Made by a program: the position numbers and the translations under genes
Shown: piece by piece, positions 34,401 through 45,643 of the stretch
Layout of the letters: every line of letters begins with the position of its first letter
Numbering within the stretch: position 1 is the stretch's first letter
The notes under the pieces: generated by a model
What the model was told of the DNA's origin: nothing
Database searches by the model: none
Seen by the model: the letters and a program-made list of their open reading frames with translations, nothing else
Origin: Penicillus capitatus
Lineage: Eukaryota > Chlorophyta
Direction of reading: 5' to 3'
Assembly (NCBI GenBank): GCA_965649825.1
Contig: OZ287701.1
Location: forward strand, 558,001 to 622,000
Length of the DNA stretch: 64,000 nucleotides

Positions 34401-37400
34401 GCAGCCGTCATTCGGAGGCACTGTAGAAGGACAAGGAGTATTGTTGAAGTGCACCCGGTCTTCATAGCTGGCTTCAAGGTACATGCCACCTAGTAACCTT
34501 TCTCAGTTTGCCTTCCACACAGAGAAAAAATCTACCTCCAGTGACGGCCTTACTCATTGATATCTTGATCTCTTCCAGCACCACATTCACACTCGATCCA
34601 CCCCTGGTGTTATTAAGTGCAAGGTAGAAGCCACCTCCTTCGCCTTGGCGACGATCCTCAACATGTGGCAGGTACTGGTCACTCTGTTTCCTCGCGTCGA
34701 GCCATGATTGAACGACGGAATCGCCATCGGTTTTCAGCCTTTTTAGACTGAGTGCTCGGTTGCCTGTCAACTTCCATTTTTTTATCTAAAGGCCAGAAAA
34801 AGTCAGGAGGGACACAATGGAGTGCTTCTTACATTAATGAATTGAGACAGTTCGTGTTCAGAACTGCTGTAGACAGCACCACCTAGCAGAGCTGTGTTGT
34901 TCTCATACGTGTAACAGGGAAACACTCCACAAAGATTATTGACTTCTCCGACGTTTCTGAAACATATCGCTCCTCCAATCGAAGCGATATTCTGCTTGAA
35001 GAAGATATTTGACTCCCAGTCCGAGGACAGACTCCCTCCCTCGAAGGACATGGCACCGCCAGCGTTCGTTGCCAGATTCTCAGTGAAGTGCACCCAGCAG
35101 TAAGTTTGGATATCGATGCTGCCTATTACGCAGCAAACACATGCTGCGCGATGCAATGTAGAAATGCGACGTACCGCATTGGATGCAAGCAACTGCGCCG
35201 CCGGTCATGAGAGCAGTGTTGGATGTGAACCGTATGGTGTTCAGGGAGTGTACGGATCCCTTTTCAATCTCAAAGCGGGTTCCCCTTTGAAGTCCAAGTG
35301 CACCGCCCACGAGTGCACGATTCGATGTGTAATTGGCCATCCTGACTGTCACGCTTGTTCTTCGAAATGCACATGCACCGCCGACGTCTGCCGCATGGTT
35401 CTCCTCGAACATGGAGTCAGCAATGTTCACATCGCCGCCAACAGTCGAAATGGCACCGCCTTCTTCTGCTCGGTTGCGACGCATGATGAGCTCATTGCAC
35501 GTCAAACTGTCGGCGATCGACATGATGGCTCCTCCACTGCCACCAGCTGTGTTGTTTGTGAAGGTACAGTTATCCAGTGTCGCCCAATCTTCGACGTAAA
35601 GAGCACCTCCATCCCCTCCAGCATGGTTGTTTTCAAAGATGCACTTTTCAAATGAGCCTTTGGTTAGCAAGATCGCGCCAGCTATCCCTTCGGCCGTGTT
35701 GTTTATCACACTGCAATTGACAAAATACGCTTCGTAGACATCGAGTACACCTGCTTTTAGAGCAATGTTGTTCAGAAAGCTGCAATTGGTGAAATGCGCT
35801 ATCCCTATATCCACGGTGCAAATCCCAGTGCCGTTGACCACGTTGCTATCCAGCTTGCAGTCCGTGAAATTTGCGTCTCCTTTGACAAAAACTGCCCCTA
35901 CATCACGATCGGCGGAGTTCCCAGAGAAACGACAGGTTTTGAAAATCACGTCGCCGAACACTGCGATCGTTCGATCAAGTCCAGCACTGTTGTTCGTGAA
36001 GTCGCAGTTTACGAAGCGCGCGCTTCCCTTAACATAGACAGGTGAATTTGCCACGGCAACGTTGTCCTCAACGATGCAATTGACCAACGTCACATCACCA
36101 TCGACGGAGATCGCAGTGTTGTCCCATCCCGACCAGTTGTTCGTTATGTTGCAGTCTTCAAGGCTGGCACTGCCTTCAACGGAAACCGCGGCATTGCTTC
36201 TCCAAGCTGTATTGTGCTTCAAACTGCAGCGACTGAACTTGGCGGCGCCTGTCACGGTAAGCGCGCTGTTGCGTCTGGCGGTGTTATTCGAGATTTCGCA
36301 ATCATGAAAGGCAGCATCGCCGACGACGTAAACGCCGCCGCCGTTGTTGGTGGCATTGGTGTTCGTGATGCTGCATTGACTGAAGGCCACGGTTCCTGCA
36401 ATCACGACAACTGCCCCTCCGTCAACGCCACTGTTTCCCTCAAACCGGCAGTGCTGAAAGCTAGGATCATTGTTCACACATAAAATGGCCCCTGCAAACT
36501 TCATCGCCTTGTTGTTGCGAAACTCGCATCTCTCGGCCTTCACAGGGGCGTTCCGCACGTCCACAGCACCTCCAATGTCGGCACTGTTGTTTGCAAACCG
36601 CGTCTCGTTCAAGATCAATGCGCAGTCATGAACTGATAGCGCGCTCCCTCCCAGCCCTTGTGGTAGCGGGTTCTCGAATGGAAGGATTCCTGGTGGAACA
36701 GTTAATCCCTTCTTGGAGTTGTCTCTGAAAACGCAGCGTTCCATGGCTATCGAGCACCCTAGTCAACATCGCCATGAGGACTGGTGATGCTTCCAGTCGC
36801 TGTTCGTACCTGTCGACTGCCAGTCCTCGTCGGAATCGTCCAAAAGCGCTGTCCTCGATCTGCGCTCTGATCCCAAGACTTCGATGGCGCTGAAAGCACC
36901 GTTGCACCCTCTGAATACCAGAGATTCGATGCGAAGGTTTCGACAGTTTCTGCGTACAAGAAACCGACTGTCCGTATGGCGGCAGGCAGCGTCTGAGATG
37001 GAGCACCTGATGGAGAAGATGCTCCCTTTTGCAGGACAGAGGAGCGTCGTCGACGGACGGACTCCGCGGATGGTGACGTCAGATACGCCTTTGATGACAA
37101 GCAGCTCCGTCAGTTGCATGGTGTCCACGTCGAAGACGATCGTCTGGTTGCTCTGAAGCTGCGCGACTGCCGTCTGCGCCTCGACGGCCGTTTTGACGCG
37201 GACCTCTGTCGACGTGGCATGCACGCCACAGCCACCTAAGCATCAAATGGTCGTTGAGCGGCGAAACCAGACAGCACAGGCAGCTGGCATTGCTGCAGAC
37301 TTCGTGCAAGAAAGTTGCCACGAAACACCTCACCTCGGTTCAGTAGAAGCAACAAAATCAGAATGTGCACCAAGAGCGTCCTCGGCGGCAGTTGGTACCT

Positions 37401-37412
37401 TCGTGCAGACAT
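31454..37412 (-). CDS. Pmp-repeat beta-helix surface protein with multipass membrane C-terminus
   Basis: A very large putative surface protein (roughly 1,800 residues). It starts with a signal peptide (PRTLLVHILILLLLLNRGG) after ATG 37412. From about 36750 to 34100 it carries more than 20 polymorphic-membrane-protein-like repeats with the pattern F-x-N-N-x-A and GGA (FTNNTAGGSGGAI; FENNHAGGDGGALY; FRNNKAMKFAGAI), expected to fold as a right-handed beta-helix. A Cys-rich segment follows (CSRCNYSYYTF, CRECEDHGICVG, CASCADEHGRSVSGQCEPC), then a transmembrane helix (LASAVLFFFAFSFKLWLAW). A linker (ILFDYMQLCSLAFSLGVKWE) leads to about seven further hydrophobic segments (IRTLFPSVILLFYVLVFALW; LWVSVLSLTLLFCCLVVLG) and a short charged tail. 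About eight short introns are present; the first is about 90 nt, the others about 40-60. An ectodomain adhesin or receptor role is inferred. Confidence 0.8.
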
Positions 37413-38640
37413 TTCTTCCTTTCGGCGAACACTGCCGTTCCCTTTGCTGTCGCCCGAACGAAAAGTGCTTGTGCGGTAGAACATAGAGAACTGCATAGAA
37501 CAATGCGAACGAACAAACTGTTCATGCACGTCGAGGCGAGCTAAAATCATAATCGCTTCACTGATGATGGATTCATGCACGTCGTGGTTGAATGTACTTT
37601 GACTGGACGCGTCAATCAACAACGCTGAAGTCGCGTAAGTGGCACATCGACCGGTGAGGGCAAGTGAGAAGACAGGTGAGACAACACCTCTAAAGAATAA
37701 CCGATGCAACGCCCAAGACAGGCCTCCTGAATCTTCGCGTTCTGCTTTTATCGTGTCACGCCTCTCGACATGCGTCGACACGATCAGATTTCCAGCGGGG
37801 CGACCTAACACCAACATCCATGAATTAAGCTACGCACGCGAATTATCGACGCTGCAACTGCTGACGTCGTCTTCTGCAACTCTTGATCGCTCGACCATGC
37901 CGCCTACGACGTCGGCGTAGCACACCGTGTTGAAAGTGCGTATTGGATGTGAAAATTCCAGAAGAGCTGCTTTCTTTCGCTAGGGAATCCTCATACATCT
38001 GAATCTTAGATCACTCTACGTAAAGAGAGTTACCTTGCGAAGATCCTGTCGTGTCGCAAGGTCACACAAACGCAGTTCTCGTCATTTCTAAACGTCAAGT
38101 CCTTCGCCGCGCTGTAAAGATGGCGTCGATGCAGATGATGTTCTGAGCGACAATCGAAACTCCGCCTCTAAGATCCCCACGTCGCTTTCGGCAGACAGTC
38201 AGATGACGTAAAGTGCCGCGTACCACAATTCCAGCTGCTATGCGTTCAGCCTTGCTCTCTTTTGTTTAATCTCAGGTTGGTGATTAACAACCGTCTCCAA
38301 AAAGTCAGCTTGCATTCACGACTTGTTGGCTTGCAAGAAAGGCAAGCGTATTGGAAACACAAACAATCCAGAGATCCACTATTCTTGACATCTGAAGTGT
38401 ATACATACTCACATCATTGACACGTACGTGCTTAATGAAACGTGTAGATGACAACAGACAGACTCCAATGTGCAACAGGTGAGGTTGGAAGGATACGAAT
38501 TGTGACTCCGACAACCAGACGATGGACGTATTTTTTTATTAGATTAAACGAATTCTCGTATCCCAGGATGAATGAACCGTATCGATTGCCAAACATCTCA
38601 GAATCTACAGACGTCGACAGCAACATTCAGCATTTATTTG
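37413..38640. other. intergenic region
   Basis: Between the Pmp-repeat gene start and the stop of the next minus-strand gene. No supported gene was found; open frames on the plus strand are short and of random composition. It should hold the Pmp gene promoter. Confidence 0.4.
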
Positions 38641-39243
38641 TCAGTTGAGAAAGAACATGAAACAGTCACATTGCAAGACATCTGTCACGATGACGACCAT
38701 CAAAGCTACTGCGCCGAAGACAAGGGAGAGAAAAGCAGAGGCACAAAAGAATAGCATGAGTGCGACACCCGAACCGTCATTCTCTCTCTCCAACTCGTCG
38801 CCATTGCACACATAACCGATAGCACACTCCACGTACTCCCCGAACAGAGAAGTGTAACCTCGGCAGACCACATCCGATGAATCGTTCAGTTGAAATTGCA
38901 GCAGGACGCCGCCGACGACACTTCCGACGGCGACAACGAAAACGTAGACCAGAAAGGCGATCAGGGGGCTGTTTCCATTTCGGATTTCTTGTCTAAAACG
39001 AATGATTCCCACGACCCAGACGACAAGGGCTATCACGCCAAACGCAATGGAAAGCTTATTGAACGCGGCTCCAATTGGTTCGTCTACTCGTAGACTTCCT
39101 CCGATGATGTTGTAGTCCGACGGGTAGGTCTCATATAGGCATGGAAAGAGCGTGGCCTCGACTCTGTCACCTTCAGACCCAGGACAAGATTCCCGTCCGT
39201 CCCCGTGCAACGCACACTGCCAAACTCTCATCCTCGACTGCAA
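38641..39243 (-). CDS. small multipass membrane protein with Cys-containing ectodomain (5' exon uncertain)
   Basis: I do not recognise a family. The final exon encodes a short polar region with spaced cysteines (WQCALHGDGRESCPGSEG; LFPCLYETYPSDYN). Three hydrophobic segments follow (LSIAFGVIALVVWVVGIIRF; IAFLVYVFVVAVGSVVGGVL; MLFFCASAFLSLVFGAVALM), with a Cys-bearing loop (VVCRGYTSLFGEYVECAIGYVC) between the second and third. An upstream exon at about 39329-39504 (HCSQLGECNDSRICTGYFHT) follows a GTGACAG acceptor and has similar cysteine spacing, so it probably belongs to the same gene, but its join to the main exon is unresolved. The gene stands downstream-to-upstream in the same strand as the Pmp-repeat gene. 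Confidence 0.5.
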   Translation of the reverse strand: MQSRMRVWQCALHGDGRESCPGSEGDRVEATLFPCLYETYPSDYNIIGGSLRVDEPIGAAFNKLSIAFGVIALVVWVVGIIRFRQEIRNGNSPLIAFLVYVFVVAVGSVVGGVLLQFQLNDSSDVVCRGYTSLFGEYVECAIGYVCNGDELERENDGSGVALMLFFCASAFLSLVFGAVALMVVIVTDVLQCDCFMFFLN

Positions 39244-39519
39244 TCCAGATGCCAGATGCGATAGAAGAAAGGGTTGCAGTTTGCCGGGCGACGGATGACA
39301 TGCGAGCGATGTCGCAGTCGTTTATTTTTCTAGACGTCGTTTCATGCGGCAGGCGGACCGCAGTTCGGCGTCAGGTCCGACGAAATTGAACTTACTGAAT
39401 CTGACGTGGCTCTTTGTACTCAACCGTCTCGTGTGGAAGTAACCTGTGCATATTCTGCTGTCATTGCACTCTCCCAGCTGAGAGCAGTGGCGTGGACCTG
39501 AATGACTGTCACTTCAGTG

Positions 39520-40200
39520 TTCTTGAACGGTCTTTGTGAGTTGCCAAACGTGCAGATTCAGTCACGAAGTGCTGCTTGTGCTCGATGCCTTAAATCCGTG
39601 TGTTGTTGTTCTATACGATCTTCTCTGAAGTAACAAAAACACACTCTCCCCGGCCTTGGGCCTCTCTGGACGCATTCTCCTTTCTCCGAGCTCATCTTGC
39701 AATCGAAGGTTGACAACTGTGATCGGGCGCGACAGTCACGGCCGGTAGATCAACGATCCGCTCGTCGACGACGTGCAAAGACGTGAAGTATCCGAAGATC
39801 TCTGCACGTGTTTCTTCTACTTCCTCTGATTAGCGAGATTCCGTGCAGTTCGTACAAGATATGTGTCGAACGATTGTATGTGTCGAACGAAACTTCTAGA
39901 CTAGACCTCGATTCCGATCTCCGTTTTTCTCCACAGTCCATATGCACGTTGCTCAAAACAGGGAGAAGGTCGCATCACGCTGATTACTTTGTTCCTGCAC
40001 TAGATGAGCGTGCTGGATGCATTGAAGCATATCAGGCCTCGTCGATGCATGAGACCGACTTCTTTGGCTCATGGATGCTTTGACTCTAGCGTTTCTATGT
40101 TGTGTTCTACTGTGGAAGACCTATGTAAACGTGTACAGCTATCTTTGCCTCTTCGGATGCTTCGTTGTCCCGTCATGCTCGCCGTGCAAGAACGCGCTAC
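39520..40200. other. region upstream of the ankyrin gene
   Basis: Divergent upstream region between the small membrane protein and the ankyrin gene. A hydrophobic plus-strand frame (40071 onward: LTLAFLCCVLLWKTYVNVYS) might be part of an upstream exon, but I could not splice it into the ankyrin frame. Confidence 0.3.
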
Positions 40201-43200
40201 ATGCCTGCCATCTTGGCTGTCAGCACAATCGGACCTTACGCCGAAGCCGACTGCTTAACGCTTGTTGTACGGAGAGGTTACCTAGATGCCGAAGACTTTC
40301 GACGAGGAGACGAGGGAAGACCTCGGCGACTCACTCGACACCAAGAAAGAGACCCCCTTGCGGCTGCAGCTCCTGGTGAAGACAACAAGAAATCTTCGCT
40401 GTTAAGAGTTGGAGTACGTCGACAGGAAACGTTGAAGGCTCTCAGGAATGATGACGAATCCACAGTGGGGGTTGGCTTTGTCGGAGAACTGTCGACAAAT
40501 GCGACATACTACGATGACAAGGCGAAACGTGATTATCTTGTACAGGGCTCGACACTTCTTCACTGGGCAGCGGCTTTCAATGCCCGCCGAAGTGTTGAGG
40601 TTGGTCGCTCCTCGAGCGGGGGGAGTGTTCCCTCGTCGGTGTCGGTGTCTGTGCATGGCTCACAGTGGATGTCTTCAGGTTCTCAAAGCGAAGAATGGTG
40701 ATATTGGCAGAAAGAACAAAGACCATCTGACTCCGTTGCACATTGCAGCGAGATATGGTTCGGAACTGGTGGTCAAGGTGAGCAGTACACACAGCCCGAG
40801 TTTCTTACTGTGCTAACACAAACGGCAACTGTGGGCGAATTGCTGCGAAGCAGTTTTCTTTGCTTTCTGCTTCGGAAGACAATAAAGTGACCAGAACCGT
40901 CGCATAGTCATTGCCTATATCTGCCATTTTTGTCTTTCTGTGGAAATCCTAGATAGAAAACGGTGCCTGCTTTAGGCTCTGTTAGATTTCGGGGTCGACA
41001 TCGATGCTGTTAGCATCAAAGGAGAGACGCCACTGAGCCTGTCGTCGAACAACGGACACCTCGACGTCACTAAGGTAACCCATGTGCCAGTATGCTGACG
41101 ACTTCTCATACACATGTGGACTACAGATTCTCTTGGAGAAGGGAGCGAACCCTGACTCTTCGGACAGGAACCATGAAACCCCTGCACACAAAGCCGCAGT
41201 TTCTGGACATGCCGAGGTCGTCAAGGTAACGTCTAGCTCTGTCTATGACCTGCTGCACACCATCGTGTCATCGACAGGCACTCATCGAAGCTGGAGCGCG
41301 TATCGAGGCGAGGGATCTCTATGGACAAACGCCTTTGCACGTGGCGGCGAATCAAGGACGAAAGGATATCGTCGAGGTCAGTCAGTCCGTCTTCTCCCCC
41401 AAGTTGATCATCAAATGCCATCGAGAACAGATGTTGATCGGTCTACGAGCCCATGTCGAGGCCATTCGGGAGGACGGGTGGACTGCATTGCACGTCGCAG
41501 CAGAGAACGGACATGCAGAAATCGTGCAGGCGACAGCACCGTTTCGCGATTCACGAACTTACAGATGGACGGTGTAGGTGCTTGTTACCAACGGGGCGGA
41601 TGTGAATGCAAGGAACAACGAAGAACAGACACCACTGCTCATCGCCTCGGCGTCTGGACAGCTGAATGTCGCGAGAGTACTAAACCTCGACCCCTGCTCC
41701 TCTCTTTCATGTGAAAGGTGTTCAGATGCTCGTCGAAAATGCAGCAGATAAGGAAATGGCCGATGCAAATGGATGGACGCCGTTGCTCGTAGCGGCAGAC
41801 GAAAAGCAGTTCGAGATTATGAAAGTGAGTTCCTCGTGCCCAGAGATCTGTTGGACGCTCATCGTCGATTAGTTGCTCATCGATGTGAACGTCAACATGA
41901 ACGAGGCGACGACCACAGGATGGACACCTCTCCTCGTTTCGTCGGTAAACGGCGATGCAGAGGCCGTCGATGTGAGTGGAGTTGTGTCCTGTATCTGCTC
42001 TGATGTGTCGCCGTCAGTGGCTGCTAGATCACGGAGTGAAAATAAATGCCGTCGACAAAAATGGAGTGACGGCTTTGCACAAGGCGGCACAGTTCGGAAG
42101 TGTAGAAGTAGTGGAGGTGCGTTTTCCGCCGACAGTTAACATATAAGGTCGGGCTGTCTGACAAGATGCTTATCAGCAGAGGGGCAAAGGTTTTGGCGGT
42201 CGACGTGGAAGGACAAACAGCGCTGCATTGTGCATGTTTTTACGGCAAGCTAGAGGTTGTCAAGGTGCGCCCGTTTGCCTCGTGATGCGTCATGCAAAGC
42301 AAAGCTATCATAGGCGCTTGCAACTGAGGACAGTGTAAACGTCGTCGTTGATGATGGCAATCTTCTGGAGTATCATAAAGAGCGAGATCGTTTATGCTCG
42401 GAGGTGAATGGTATGTCGATTCTCCTCTTCTGAAAGTGTTTTGCAGCTATGGATCTCCTCGTCTTTCTGTGCATTCATACGGCCACGCAACGGAATGACG
42501 CCATTGTACATAGCTGTTACAAGGTGATACCATGACCTCGTAAAGGTGCATCTCACTGAAGCTTGTGCAATACTCTAATGAGATCAACAGGAACTCTTAA
42601 AAAGAGGCGCAGATCCAAACGTCGGCAATGACTACGGCTGGTCTCCAGTGTTTTACGCAGCAGAGAAAGGTCTTACGGATGTCGCGAAGGTGAGCTTGAG
42701 AAGCATCTCGCAGATTCTTGGCCTGAGCACAAGTTTCCTCAGGCTCCTCTCGATGCCGGCGCCAATGTCGACGCTAGTGACGAAGAAGGGAACAAACCGC
42801 TTCACTCAGCTGATGGAAATGTTACCGCGGAGATGGTCAAGGTGAGCACCAAACACGTTGCTATGCACGGTGCTTGACCAGTTGTGCTGTCAGGTTCTCC
42901 TGGACGCCGGAGCGAAGGCCGACGTTGTCGGCTTTTTCGGATCGACACCCCTTCACCTCGCTGTTAGCAATGGCAATACAGAGATCTTCAAGGTGAGCAC
43001 ACCGAATACGTTTCTTTCATTTCGCTCAACCAGTCTACACTTAGGTTCTCCTGGGCGGCGCAGCTAACGTAAACGCCGCGAATGAAAAAGGACGCACATC
43101 GCTTCATATCGCCGCAGAAGATGGCGAGATAGAGATCGTCATGGTAAACACCAGATACGTTATTTCTCATTTCGCTCGACCGGCCTTGCTTCAGGTTCTT

Positions 43201-43329
43201 CTGGACACCGGGGCATCCAAGTTAATCACCGTAAAGGGTAAAATACCTTTGGATCTCATTGGCACAAAAGCTAGCACACCTTGTCCCAAAGATGTTCGGT
43301 CTAAGCTCGAAGACTTGTTGGCCCCTTGA
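40201..43329 (+). CDS. ankyrin-repeat protein, one 33-residue repeat per exon
   Basis: A protein made mainly of ankyrin repeats, a protein-binding scaffold. After an N-terminal region (MPAILAVSTIGPYAEAD, then basic sequence) the array starts at GSTLLHWAAAFNARRSVE. Then come exons 40679-40777, 40976-41074, 41127-41225, 41278-41376, 41431-41529, 41578-41676, 41726-41824, 41873-41971, 42018-42116 and 42166-42264. Two odd spacer exons follow (42314-42410 and 42447-42523), then 42591-42689, 42743-42841, 42894-42992 and 43045-43143, and a terminal exon 43195-43329 ending in KLEDLLAP. Repeats match the consensus (GQTPLHVAANQGRKDIVE; GWTALHVAAENGHAEIVQ). Introns are about 46-54 nt except one of 198 nt (40778-40975), one of 79 nt and one of 67 nt. 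The intron at 41530-41577 has a GC donor. The binding partner is unknown; no kinase, channel or other domain is attached. Confidence 0.9.
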
Positions 43330-44384
43330 ATCTTTTGCTCTAGTTCTAGCAGTTTTTCATCCCTCTAGTGCCATTCTGTTTTCTTCTTCAAGATGCCTGT
43401 TGCGGAGAGGGGAATAATGTCTGTAATCTGTTCGGGCGGGTTGTGTGACTGTGGGTGCGCCGCATCTGCCATTCTTGGTAGAGAGGTTTTGAGACATCTA
43501 TGGCCTGTTCCTTTTCCTGCCTGCGACTCCAGACGAACTGCTTGACTCTCTAAACATTCTTCTACAGATCCTCATCAAATGAGGAGCTTTCGGTGCATTT
43601 GCGCCAATACAAACATACAGCAGCTCTCGATTTGCAATCCTCTTTCTCGGCAGTCTAGTCGGGAAGGATCGGATTCGTAAGAAAACTGCTGATTGGGTTG
43701 TCTGCATCCAAACAGATTTGTAAACAAATGAGAGAGCTTCCTAGACCGTTGCCTTCCTAGACCGTTGCACTTGTCTGTCTCAGAACACCATCGTAATCGA
43801 CGCGCAATAAGTATTCATCCAGCCACTAATCGGTCTACGTCTCTGCGGACAGAACGTTCGATTTCGCGAATGGTAAAAAACTGTCCACCGAAGTTCGGAC
43901 TTTGCTCGGATTCAGAGGATGACGCTGTGTTGCATCCTGGATTGCATGTCGTCAGTTGAAAGGAAGACCTTTCCGTCAGCTACGTGCATGTTGGCAGAGA
44001 TATGTGTGCCCCGCTGAAACTGCGAAACCGTCGATGGGATCGCACATATGATCTGGTCTCGTTCTCGATCGTCCACCGTTTCGCTTTCTCGTCGCTTGCG
44101 CGTCTTTGAGCTGCAGTCAAAACGACTGCGCGATCATCGCCGGCATCTGTCTCTCCCCCAGAAGCGCGTCGCAATAGTACGGCCATTGCGCACCGTGGAT
44201 CTTAGTTTCGGATAAGGGTCCTGATACAGGCTCCATATGCGGCCTTTCGGCCAAAGCGGTTGACACGTCGCTTTCTCATTGTGGACACTCTGCGTTTACA
44301 GACAGAAGTTTGGAATGCGATCGTTGGCGTCTTAACACGACAGAGATCCAATGGGTCATTCACGAAATCACTGATCGCGATAAC
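43330..44384. other. intergenic region downstream of the ankyrin gene
   Basis: No supported gene. Base composition becomes GC- and CpG-richer towards the right. Short frames appear on both strands without domain similarity. Confidence 0.35.
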
Positions 44385-45633
44385 ATGAAGTTCTGCAGCT
44401 GTACGCGTTGCATGGACAACACGGTCGAACCCGCGTCCGTCTCGATCGTCCGGTATCCGTCTGGCCGCATGGACACCGCATGACATCCCAGGTTCTGATC
44501 AGCAAGGTAGCCGAGAGAATGCGATTCGAGATACAGACACGGGAGAAGCACGTGAGTGGTTTCTCGACTGTACTCGAGACACACCTATGCACCTGTTTCG
44601 AGACGGCGGGTGGTTCCGGGGTGTTCGATAAACGATTCTATGAGAGCGAGAGGCAACAAACGTCGAATCACGTATAGACACTGCAGATGTCGAGAGATCG
44701 GGGGGACTCGGTATCGACCAAGGACCGTACGTCGGCCGCGCGACGTCGTTCTCTCCGAGAATCTCGCTCTGTCAAGAGAGGAGGTTATCCGTGTTGTAGG
44801 ATCAGCGTCACCCGCTGCATCGCGATTCCGTCCAGTGAACCGTTTCAGTCAAAACAGAAGAATATTACGCGTATCGTTCGTTCACATCTCTCATCGCAAT
44901 CGCCAGAGCTATATGCATACACACAGGCCATGCGCGTCCTCTGTATCTGTGCCCATCCACACATCCTCCTGATCGTCGTTCCGTCAGAAGCAGTTCATCT
45001 GCATCGCAACATCGACTTCGACGACTTCGTCCGTGGCGACCTCGACACGCTCTCGAGACTTGCTCTGACTCGCCCCCCTGCATGATGTGCCGCGGATGAT
45101 GTGACATCTTTCGACATCGTCGTCTTACACTTCGTCGCGTCGAGTCTTCTTTCGGCGCTCCTCCCGGCCGTTCATCGTCTCGAGCGCATCTCCGATTCGC
45201 TGCAGGTCTCTCTACAGCGCATAGAACCGTTCGGCGATCCGCGACAAAACCAAGACGCCACGGTCAACGCCATCAACGCCCGGAGAGACGCGAAGGAACG
45301 CCGACGCCGTCGGCGAGTGTCGGCGGCGCGATGTTGGAGCATCCGACGACGCCCTCTCCATTCGGATGCGACGTGAACGAACATACACAACGACGATACC
45401 TGGACGTCTTCGTGTGTCGCCTGCATTTGAAAAAGGTGTTTGAAGTCGAACGGCAATCCCTTGGTCCCCTTCCGCGCGCGCGTTCGACTCTTCGTCATGA
45501 TCGCGAAACGCCGCTGTCGTTGATGACGTCACAGCGAAATACAATCGATCGCGTCCGAGACAAGAATCCAACAGCAGCGTCGTTGCGGTACGAAATGACA
45601 GGCGTCGACGTCGACATGGCCGACCGTAGATGA
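44385..45633 (+). CDS. possible multi-exon gene, unrecognised
   Basis: A tentative gene. Candidate pieces in order are MKFCSCTRCMDNTVEPASVS, VLISKVAERMRFEIQTREKH (before a GTGAGT donor), DVVLSENLALSREEVIRVVG, HLHRNIDFDDFVRGDLDTLS, FDIVVLHFVASSLLSALLPA and RRYLDVFVCRLHLKKVFEVE, ending near 45633. The pieces have natural composition, but I could not join them into one verified frame, and the opposite strand is also open in places. If real it would be convergent with the FUN14 gene, with only about 10 bp between the two stop codons. No domain is recognised. Confidence 0.25.
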
Positions 45634-45643
45634 CGTCCATCTA

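Noticed and set aside
40071-40379. A hydrophobic, Cys-rich plus-strand frame as a separate gene
   Set aside because: It overlaps the ankyrin first exon in another phase, turns into Arg-rich shadow sequence, and has no acceptor or donor that keeps a frame.
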